Below are positions 56,604-64,000 of a DNA stretch of 64,000 nucleotides, piece after piece; position 1 is the stretch's first letter; the number at the start of each line of letters is the position of its first letter. Source of the stretch: Pseudomonas sp. MM223 (GTDB lineage: Bacteria > Pseudomonadota > Gammaproteobacteria > Pseudomonadales > Pseudomonadaceae); contig OX352322.1 in NCBI GenBank assembly GCA_947090765.1, forward strand, positions 6,565,001 to 6,629,000, written 5' to 3'. The position numbers and the translations under genes are program-made. Under the pieces are notes generated by a model. It ran no database searches. It worked only from the letters and a program-made list of their open reading frames with translations, and was not told the DNA's origin.

Positions 56604-57815
56604 ATGCAGCGGCTGTATCGCAAGCGCATCGTTCTCGGCGTAGGTGGCGGCATTGCCGCCTACAAAAGCGCCGAGCTGATTCGCCGTCTCCTGGAGCACG
56701 GCGCGCAAGTGCGCGTCGTCATGACCCGTGGTGGTGCCGAGTTCATCACCCCGCTGACCCTGCAGGCGCTGTCGGGCCACCCGGTGCACATGGACCTGCT
56801 GGACCCTGCCGCCGAAGCGGCCATGGGCCATATCGAACTGGCCAAGTGGGCCGACCTGGTGCTGATCGCCCCGGCCACGGCCGACCTCATGGCGCGCATG
56901 GCCCAAGGCATGGCCGACGACCTGCTGACCACCCTGGTGCTGGCCACCGACGCCACCGTCGCCGTGGCCCCGGCGATGAACCAGGCCATGTGGCGCGACC
57001 CTGCCACCCAGGCCAACCTTGAGCTGCTCAAGAGCCGTGGCATCCAGGTGTTCGGCCCGGCGTCCGGCAGCCAGGCCTGTGGCGACGTGGGCCTGGGGCG
57101 CATGCTCGAAGCCACCGACCTGGCCTGGTGCGCCGCAGAAAGCTTCAAGCGCCAGGCGCTGACCGGCAAACATGTGCTGATCACCGCCGGCCCGACCCAG
57201 GAAAACATCGACCCGGTGCGCTACATCACCAATCATAGCTCCGGCAAGATGGGCTTCGCCCTGGCCGAAGCGGCCGCCGAAGCCGGGGCTCGGGTCACCC
57301 TCGTCACCGGCCCTGTGCACCTGCCAACCCCTGACCGGGTCAGCCGCATCGACGTGGTCAGCGCGCGGGACATGCTCGCGGCCTGTGAAGCAGCCATGCC
57401 GTGCGACTTGTTCATCGCCTCGGCGGCGGTCGCGGACTACCGCCCGGAGGTGGTTGCCACACAAAAACTGAAGAAAGACCCTACGACCGGCGACGGCATG
57501 CTGCTGCAGATGGTGCGCAATCCCGATATCCTTGCCACCATTGCTGGCCGCAGCGACCGCCCGTTCAGCGTCGGCTTCGCCGCCGAAACCGAACACCTGC
57601 TCGATTACGCCACGCGCAAGCTCAAGGACAAGAACCTCGACCTGATCGTCGCCAATGATGTGGCCAACCCCAGCATCGGCTTCAACAGCGAAGAAAACGC
57701 CTTGACCGTGATCGACCGCCAGCAGCACCAGACCCTCTTCGCGCAGACCAGCAAGGGCAAGATCGCCCGGCAACTGGTCGCCTTCATCGCCGATCGGCTC
57801 AATCAGGTTCAATAA
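56604..57815 (+). CDS. coaBC: Phosphopantothenoylcysteine synthetase/decarboxylase
   Basis: A 403-residue bifunctional coenzyme A enzyme. The N-terminal flavin-dependent CoaC half has [33 protein letters not shown] and the APAMNQAMW loop. The C-terminal CoaB half has [20 protein letters not shown] and [20 protein letters not shown], and the conserved [13 protein letters not shown]. Start ATG at 56604 after AAAAAGGCAAGCC; the longer upstream frame is not conserved. It precedes dut by five bases, the usual cofactor/nucleotide cluster. Confidence 0.95.
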   Translation: MQRLYRKRIVLGVGGGIAAYKSAELIRRLLEHGAQVRVVMTRGGAEFITPLTLQALSGHPVHMDLLDPAAEAAMGHIELAKWADLVLIAPATADLMARMAQGMADDLLTTLVLATDATVAVAPAMNQAMWRDPATQANLELLKSRGIQVFGPASGSQACGDVGLGRMLEATDLAWCAAESFKRQALTGKHVLITAGPTQENIDPVRYITNHSSGKMGFALAEAAAEAGARVTLVTGPVHLPTPDRVSRIDVVSARDMLAACEAAMPCDLFIASAAVADYRPEVVATQKLKKDPTTGDGMLLQMVRNPDILATIAGRSDRPFSVGFAAETEHLLDYATRKLKDKNLDLIVANDVANPSIGFNSEENALTVIDRQQHQTLFAQTSKGKIARQLVAFIADRLNQVQ

Positions 57816-57820
57816 GTTAC

Positions 57821-58276
57821 ATGCACGCTCTTCAAGCCAAGATCCTCGACCCACGCCTGGGCACCGAATTCCCCCTGCCGACCTACGCCACCCCCGGCTC
57901 CGCCGGCCTGGACCTGCGCGCCCTGCTCAAGGAGGACACCGTCCTCGAGCCAGGCCAGACCCTGCTGATTCCTACCGGCCTGTCGATCTACATCGGCGAC
58001 CCGGGCCTGGCGGCGGTGATCTTGCCGCGCTCGGGCCTGGGCCATAAGCACGGCATCGTGCTGGGCAACCTGGTCGGCCTGATCGACTCGGACTACCAGG
58101 GCGAGCTGATGGTGTCGTGCTGGAACCGTGGCAACACGCCGTTCACCGTCGCGGTTGGCGAACGTATCGCCCAGCTGGTGCTGGTCCCGGTGGTACAGGC
58201 CCACTTCGACATCGTCGAAGCGTTCGATGAAAGCCAGCGTGGCGCTGGCGGCTTCGGTCACTCCGGCAGCCACTGA
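57821..58276 (+). CDS. dut: dUTP diphosphatase
   Basis: A 151-residue trimeric dUTPase that hydrolyses dUTP to dUMP. All five motifs are visible: [55 protein letters not shown] and the C-terminal [10 protein letters not shown]. It starts five bases after coaBC, so both are in one transcript. Confidence 0.96.
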   Translation: MHALQAKILDPRLGTEFPLPTYATPGSAGLDLRALLKEDTVLEPGQTLLIPTGLSIYIGDPGLAAVILPRSGLGHKHGIVLGNLVGLIDSDYQGELMVSCWNRGNTPFTVAVGERIAQLVLVPVVQAHFDIVEAFDESQRGAGGFGHSGSH

Positions 58277-58387
58277 GCCGGCAAATGACCGTTCAGGCCA
58301 AGGATGGCGAACTCTCTGGCGAAACCGCCGTCCAAGCGTTCAGTTTGCGCCTGCCCAGAAAGCCTTTGACTAATGGAGCTTCCAGAG

Positions 58388-59788
58388 ATGAACGACATGG
58401 CCCACCTGGTCCCCGCCGCACTACCCGACAGCATTTTCCGCGCGTATGACATCCGCGGCGTGGTCGGCAAAAACCTCCACGCCGAGACCGCCTACTGGAT
58501 CGGTCGCGCCATCGGCGCGCAGAGCCTGGCCCAAGGCGAACCGCAGGTTTCTGTAGGCCGCGATGGCCGCCTGTCGGGCCCGATGCTGGTCGAACAGCTG
58601 ATCAATGGCCTTGTCGATGCCGGCTGCCAGGTCAGCGACGTCGGCCTGGTGCCCACCCCGGCGCTGTACTACGCGGCCAACGTGCTGGCCGGCAAGTCGG
58701 GCGTGATGCTGACCGGCAGCCACAACCCGTCGGACTACAACGGTTTCAAGATCGTCATCGCCGGTGACACCCTGGCCAACGAACAGATCCAGGCCCTGCT
58801 GACCCGCCTGAAAACCAACGACCTGACCTTGGCCGAAGGCCGCGTGGAAAAGGTCGAGATCCTGGACCGCTACTTCCAGCAGATCGTCAGCGACGTGAAA
58901 CTGGCCAAAAAACTGAAAGTGGTGGTGGACTGCGGCAACGGCGCCGCCGGTGTGATCGCACCGCAGCTGATCGAAGCCCTGGGCTGCGAAGTGATCCCGC
59001 TGTTCTGCGAGGTCGACGGCAACTTCCCCAACCACCACCCGGACCCGGGCAAGCCGGAAAACCTCGAAGACCTGATTGCCAAAGTCAAGGAAACCGGCGC
59101 CGACATCGGCCTGGCTTTTGATGGTGACGGCGACCGCGTCGGCGTGGTGACCAACACCGGCACCATCGTCTATCCCGACCGCCTGCTGATGCTGTTTGCC
59201 CAGGACGTGCTGGCACGCAACCCGGGCGCCGAGATCATCTTCGACGTCAAATGCACACGTCGCCTGACCCCGCTGATCGAACAACATGGCGGCCGCGCAC
59301 TGATGTGGAAGACCGGCCATTCGTTGATCAAGAAGAAGATGAAACAAACCGGCTCGCTGCTGGCCGGCGAAATGAGCGGTCACATCTTCATCAAGGAACG
59401 CTGGTACGGTTTTGACGACGGCATCTACAGTGCTGCGCGCCTGCTGGAGATCCTCAGCAAGGCCGGGCAAAGCGCCGAAAACCTGTTTGCCGCCTTCCCG
59501 AATGATATTTCCACGCCGGAAATCAATATTGATGTGACCGACGAGGGTAAATTCAGCATCATTGAAGCACTGCAACGCGACGCCGACTGGGGCGAAGCCA
59601 GCCTGACCACCATCGACGGTGTGCGGGTCGACTACACCCACGGCTGGGGCCTGGTCCGCGCTTCCAACACCACCCCGGTGCTGGTGCTGCGCTTCGAGGC
59701 CGACAACGACGCCGAGTTGCAACGTATCAAGGATGTTTTCCGTACCCAGTTGCTGCGGGTTGAGCCTGAGCTGCAACTGCCGTTCTGA
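58388..59788 (+). CDS. algC: Phosphomannomutase/phosphoglucomutase
   Basis: A 466-residue hexose phosphate mutase for alginate, LPS and rhamnolipid precursors. The active-site phosphoserine is in LTGSHNPSDYNG, the Mg2+ loop is AFDGDGDRVGVV, the sugar-binding loop is AGEMSGHIF and the phosphate-binding RASNTTPVLVLRFE closes the protein. I chose the ATG at 58388 (MNDMAHLV), with GGAG about ten bases upstream; 58373 and 58397 are alternatives. Confidence 0.95.
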   Translation: MNDMAHLVPAALPDSIFRAYDIRGVVGKNLHAETAYWIGRAIGAQSLAQGEPQVSVGRDGRLSGPMLVEQLINGLVDAGCQVSDVGLVPTPALYYAANVLAGKSGVMLTGSHNPSDYNGFKIVIAGDTLANEQIQALLTRLKTNDLTLAEGRVEKVEILDRYFQQIVSDVKLAKKLKVVVDCGNGAAGVIAPQLIEALGCEVIPLFCEVDGNFPNHHPDPGKPENLEDLIAKVKETGADIGLAFDGDGDRVGVVTNTGTIVYPDRLLMLFAQDVLARNPGAEIIFDVKCTRRLTPLIEQHGGRALMWKTGHSLIKKKMKQTGSLLAGEMSGHIFIKERWYGFDDGIYSAARLLEILSKAGQSAENLFAAFPNDISTPEINIDVTDEGKFSIIEALQRDADWGEASLTTIDGVRVDYTHGWGLVRASNTTPVLVLRFEADNDAELQRIKDVFRTQLLRVEPELQLPF

Positions 59789-60724
<936 letters not shown>

Positions 60725-60743
60725 GTGATGGGCTAGCCTGTTC

Positions 60744-60848
60744 CGGCCCTGTCGCCGGCAAGCCAGCCTCCCACAGCGATCCCACAAAACTTGAAACCTG
60801 TGGGGTCCTTGTGGGAGCTGGCTTGCCGGCGATGAGGCCGGAGCAGGC
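60744..60848. repeat. Inverted pair of TGGGAGCTGGCTTGCCGGCG-type repeats
   Basis: Paired arms between argB and pyrE. The left arm reads CAGCCTCC where all other copies read CAGCTCC, an extra base inside CAGCTC (60764-60770). Confidence 0.85.
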
Positions 60849-60854
60849 AGAAAC

Positions 60855-60889
60855 AAAAAAGGCGACCTTCACCAGAAGGTCGCCTTTTT
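60855..60889. terminator. Bidirectional terminator argB/pyrE
   Basis: AAAAAGGCGACCTT and AAGGTCGCCTTTTT form a long stem between the converging genes. Confidence 0.93.
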
Positions 60890-60905
60890 CATTTCCAGGC
60901 CAGGA

Positions 60906-61547
60906 TCAGATCCCGTACTGCGCCCGGTAAGCCTCGACAGCCGGCAGGTGCTGCTTCAGTTGCGGGTCGTCGGCCAGGAACTCCAGCACCTGGGTCAGCG
61001 AAACGATGCTGACCACCGGGATACCGAAGTCGCGCTCCACTTCCTGGATCGCCGACAGTTCGCCATTGCCGCGCTCCTCGCGGTTCAGCGCGATCAGCAC
61101 GCCAGCGGCCTTGGCCTGCTGGGCGTTGATGATCTGCATGACCTCGCGGATGGCGGTACCGGCAGTGATCACGTCGTCGATGATCAGCACATCACCGGCC
61201 AGCGGCGCGCCAACCAGGCTGCCGCCTTCGCCGTGGTCCTTGGCTTCTTTACGGTTGAAGCACCATGGCACGTCAAGCTGATGCTGATCGGCAAGGGCCA
61301 CGGCAGTGGTCGCCGCCAAAGGGATACCCTTGTAGGCCGGGCCAAACAGCACGTCGAACGGGATCTTGCTGTCGACAATGGCTGCGGCATAGCACCGCCC
61401 CAGCTCGGCCAGTGCAGAACCGGTGTTGAACAGGCCGGCATTGAAGAAATACGGGCTGGTACGCCCCGATTTCAGGGTGAATTCACCGAAACGCAGTACC
61501 CCGCGATCGATGGCAAAACGGATAAAGTCGCGCTGATACGGCTGCAT
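60906..61547 (-). CDS. pyrE: Orotate phosphoribosyltransferase
   Basis: A 213-residue pyrimidine biosynthesis enzyme that makes OMP from orotate and PRPP. The PRPP loop is [35 protein letters not shown] and [17 protein letters not shown] are the other family blocks. It is divergent from crc with 80 bases between starts, as in other Pseudomonas. Confidence 0.96.
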   Translation of the reverse strand: MQPYQRDFIRFAIDRGVLRFGEFTLKSGRTSPYFFNAGLFNTGSALAELGRCYAAAIVDSKIPFDVLFGPAYKGIPLAATTAVALADQHQLDVPWCFNRKEAKDHGEGGSLVGAPLAGDVLIIDDVITAGTAIREVMQIINAQQAKAAGVLIALNREERGNGELSAIQEVERDFGIPVVSIVSLTQVLEFLADDPQLKQHLPAVEAYRAQYGI

Positions 61548-61627
61548 GAATAGTCCCGGACACCACGGATTTAGCTAAATGGGTTGAGCTCGGGTATCAT
61601 ACACGCACGAGATTTTTGGGGCCATTT

Positions 61628-62407
61628 ATGCGGATCATCAGTGTGAACGTTAATGGCATTCAGGCTGCGGCCGAGCGTGGTTTGCTCAGCTGGCTACAAG
61701 CCCAGAATGCCGACGTCATCTGCCTTCAGGATACCCGCGCCTCGGCCTTTGAACTCGATGACCCAGCTTTCCAGCTCGATGGCTATTTCCTTTATGCCTG
61801 CGACGCGGAGGTGCCTGCCCAAGGTGGTGTGGCCCTTTACTCGCGCATGCAGCCCAAGGCAGTCATCACCGGCCTGGGCTTCGAGACAGCCGACCGCTAC
61901 GGGCGTTACCTGCAAGCAGATTTCGACAAAGTCAGTATTGCCACCCTGCTGTTGCCTTCGGGCATGAACGGCGACGAAGACTTGAACCAGAAGTTCAAGT
62001 TGATGGACGACTTCGCCAAGTACCTGGACAAGCAGCGTCGCAAGCGTCGCGAATACATCTATTGCGGCTCGTTCTACGTGGCGCAGCAGAAGCTCGACAT
62101 CAAAAACTGGCGTGACAGCCAGCAGTCGCCGGGCTTCCTGGCGCCGGAACGCGCCTGGATGGATGCGATCACCGGCGAGATGGGTTACGTCGATGCCCTG
62201 CGCGAAGTCAGCCGTGAAGGCGACCAGTACAGCTGGTGGCCGGACAACGAACAGGCCGAGATGCTCAACCTGGGCTACCGGTTCGACTACCAGATCCTCA
62301 CCCCAGGCCTGCGCCGCTTCGTGCGCAACGCTCGCCTGCCGCGTCAGCCGCGCTTCTCCCAGCATGCGCCGCTGATCGTGGACTACGACTGGACGTTGAC
62401 CATCTGA
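61628..62407 (+). CDS. crc: Catabolite repression control protein Crc
   Basis: A 259-residue protein of the exonuclease/endonuclease/phosphatase fold. Crc has no nuclease activity; it stabilises Hfq complexes on A-rich mRNA sites and so represses catabolic genes when good carbon sources are present. The start MRIISVNVNGIQAAAERGLL and blocks ADVICLQDTRA, GVALYSRMQPKAVI and DYDWTL at the C-terminus match Pseudomonas Crc. The ATG at 61628 is chosen over a codon four triplets upstream. Many catabolic genes in this window (dad, ama, kau) are of the kind it controls. Confidence 0.95.
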   Translation: MRIISVNVNGIQAAAERGLLSWLQAQNADVICLQDTRASAFELDDPAFQLDGYFLYACDAEVPAQGGVALYSRMQPKAVITGLGFETADRYGRYLQADFDKVSIATLLLPSGMNGDEDLNQKFKLMDDFAKYLDKQRRKRREYIYCGSFYVAQQKLDIKNWRDSQQSPGFLAPERAWMDAITGEMGYVDALREVSREGDQYSWWPDNEQAEMLNLGYRFDYQILTPGLRRFVRNARLPRQPRFSQHAPLIVDYDWTLTI

Positions 62408-62422
62408 GAGCTGTTCAGATAC

Positions 62423-62452
62423 AAAAAAGCCGACATTGATGTCGGCTTTTTT
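62423..62452. terminator. Bidirectional terminator crc/rph
   Basis: AAAAAAGCCGAC and GTCGGCTTTTTT form the stem with loop ATTGAT. Confidence 0.94.
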
Positions 62453-62468
62453 GTGTCTACCAGAACAG

Positions 62469-63191
62469 TCAGTCAGCCAGCGCGGCCTGCTGCAGCTCGA
62501 AGATGTCGTTCATGCCTTTTTGCGCCAGCGCCAGCATGGCGTTGAAGTCTTCAGGCTGGAACGGCGCGCCTTCGGCGGTACCCTGCACTTCGATGAAGCC
62601 ACCGGCGCTGGTCATCACCACGTTCAGGTCGGTTTCGGCAGCGGAGTCTTCCGGGTAGTCCAGGTCGAGCACGGCTTCGCCCTGGTACATGCCCACCGAC
62701 ACGGCAGCGATCATGTGCTTGAGCGGGTTGCCGGCCTTGAGGCCACCGCGCTTCTTGATTACAGCCAGGGCGTCGCACAGGGCAACCATGGCACCGGTGA
62801 TGGACGCGGTACGGGTACCGCCATCGGCCTGGATCACGTCGCAGTCGACATACAGGGTGATGTCACCCAGCTTGCTCATGTCCAGCGCGGCGCGCAGCGA
62901 ACGGCCGATCAGGCGCTGGATTTCCAGGGTACGGCCACCTTGCTTGCCACGGCTGGCTTCGCGCTGGTTACGCTCACCGGTGGAGCGCGGCAGCATACCG
63001 TATTCGGCGGTCAGCCAGCCTTGGCCCTGGCCTTTGAGGAAGCGCGGCACACCGTTTTCCACGCTGACCGTGCAGATGACCTTGGTGTCACCGAACTCTA
63101 CCAGTACCGACCCTTCGGCGTGCTTGGTGTAGTTGCGGGTGATGCGGATCGAGCGGAGCTGATCGGCGGCGCGACCACTTGGACGTTTCAT
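62469..63191 (-). CDS. rph: Ribonuclease PH
   Basis: A 240-residue phosphorolytic 3'-5' exoribonuclease that trims tRNA precursors. Visible: [20 protein letters not shown] at the start, [40 protein letters not shown], and [19 protein letters not shown]. The ATG at 63191 gives the standard N-terminus. It is divergent from yicC, the conserved order. Confidence 0.96.
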   Translation of the reverse strand: MKRPSGRAADQLRSIRITRNYTKHAEGSVLVEFGDTKVICTVSVENGVPRFLKGQGQGWLTAEYGMLPRSTGERNQREASRGKQGGRTLEIQRLIGRSLRAALDMSKLGDITLYVDCDVIQADGGTRTASITGAMVALCDALAVIKKRGGLKAGNPLKHMIAAVSVGMYQGEAVLDLDYPEDSAAETDLNVVMTSAGGFIEVQGTAEGAPFQPEDFNAMLALAQKGMNDIFELQQAALAD

Positions 63192-63420
63192 CTGGGATAC
63201 CTGTACTGGGACTTTGAATCTGCCGAGCATTATAGAGCCCGCAGCGCGGGGAAGACATGCCTATTGTCGCGCCCGGCACAGCCCGTCGCCTTTTCCGACT
63301 GCCGTGCTCACCCGTCTGTAACATGGGTGGATTGGGCGCCGAGGCCCCACTGCGCTACAATCCTGCGCCTTGCAGCCGAGAGGCTCCCACCGTTCATTCA
63401 TCTAAGCGAGGTACTCCCCA

Positions 63421-64000
63421 TGGTGCACAGCATGACCGCTTTTGCTCGTGTCGAGCGCGCCGGCAGCCAAGGCACCCTGATCTGGGGCTGCGTTCGGTCA
63501 ACCACCGTTACCTGGAGCCACACCTGCGCCTGCCCGAAGCCCTGCGCGACCTCGAAGGCGCCGTGCGTGAAGGCCTGCGCCAGGGCGTTTCGCGGGGCAA
63601 GGTGGAATGCACCTTGCGCCTCAATGAAGACAGCAACGGCAAGCCGCTGAAGGTAGACCGCGAGCGCGCCGCACAGCTGGTTGCAGCCGCCGAGGAAGTG
63701 GCCGGCCTGATCAAGCAGCCGGCACCGCTGAACCCGCTGGAAGTGCTGTCGTGGCCGGGTGTGCTGGTGGCCGACACCAGTGACCCACAAGCGCTGAACG
63801 CCGAAGCCATGGCCCTGTTCGACGAAGCACTGGCCGAATTAAAGGCCGGGCGCCAGCGCGAAGGCCAGGAACTGGCCCGCCTGATCAACGAGCGCCTGGA
63901 CAACATGACCAGCGAAGTCACCACCCTGCGCGCCCTGGTGCCGCAGATGCTGGCAGCGCAGCGGCAGAAGATTCTCGACCGGTTCGGCGACATGCAGGCC
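63421..64000 (+). pseudogene. yicC: YicC family protein, frameshifted and cut by window end
   Basis: YicC is a conserved endoribonuclease-like protein of ~290 residues acting in RNA turnover. Here it starts MVHSMTAFARVERAGSQGTL, then the frame breaks at 63484-63487: TGGGGCTGCG as written, where TGGGAGCTGCG gives the invariant WELRSVNHRYLE. After the shift the protein continues with LRLPEALRDLEG and GVSRGKVECTLRLNEDS to the window edge. The break falls in one of the most conserved parts of the family, and supports a sequence error. The C-terminus is outside the window. Confidence 0.88.

Noticed and set aside
61571..61600. Promoter of crc with TTAGCT and TATCAT boxes
   Set aside because: The -10 is plausible but the -35 is poor and the spacing is 18; too weak to list as a feature.

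Overview
The window is a GC-rich chromosomal segment of a Pseudomonas of the P. putida group. This rests on the core gene order (rep, xpt, acetyl-CoA hydrolase, cytochrome c5, pauR-like, dadX, dadA, dadR, kauB, rpmG, rpmB, radC, coaBC, dut, algC, argB, pyrE, crc, rph, yicC), on the lysine-catabolic genes amaA, amaB and hglS, and on two abundant families of Pseudomonas-type palindromic repeats between genes. No tRNA, rRNA, CRISPR array or complete insertion sequence was seen.

Layout. 1-0.7 kb: AT-rich end of a genomic island carrying a large serine recombinase, inserted into comM just before its Walker A motif; only the 3' part of comM (0.7-1.6 kb) is here. 1.7-8.9 kb: a DoxX protein and a two-component locus (REC-only protein, unusual wHTH-REC-LuxR regulator, divergent ~1680-residue pseudokinase/AAA/GAF/histidine kinase). 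9-23 kb: accessory metabolism, with three YcaC-type hydrolase genes, AraC and GlxA-type regulators, a KefB/C antiporter, an orphan HigA-like antitoxin, a small protein behind a structured leader, a LysR regulator, an OprD porin, an MFS exporter with an ABM-like tail, a Tat-exported amidohydrolase and an ABM membrane protein. 23-33 kb: an MscS-cNMP channel, the lysine genes amaA/amaB/hglS with LysR regulators, and a MATE pump. 33-53 kb: a c-di-GMP protein, rep, xpt, acetyl-CoA hydrolase, cytochrome c5, the D-alanine (dadX, dadA, dadR) and polyamine (pauR-like, FAD oxidase, kauB) genes, a MocR regulator and a PLD lipoprotein. 53-64 kb: ribosomal and nucleotide/cofactor housekeeping genes ending in crc, rph and yicC.

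How genes work together. AmaA, AmaB and HglS are steps of the D-lysine/L-pipecolate route to D-2-hydroxyglutarate. DadX, DadA and the divergent Lrp-type DadR form the alanine catabolic unit. The PauR-like repressor, FAD oxidase and KauB belong to polyamine and arginine-derived aldehyde catabolism. The LysR at 15.4 kb probably controls both a neighbouring ycaC and a second ycaC-abm-amidohydrolase operon 7 kb away, because the regulatory region is duplicated there.

The most striking feature is about the sequence itself. Ten genes carry reading-frame breaks (eleven single-base indels), and essentially every break can be repaired by restoring the hexamer GAGCTG (CAGCTC on the other strand). One non-coding repeat carries the same lesion. 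This looks like a systematic consensus error at a modified DNA motif rather than real gene decay, so the genes marked as frameshifted are probably intact in the cell.
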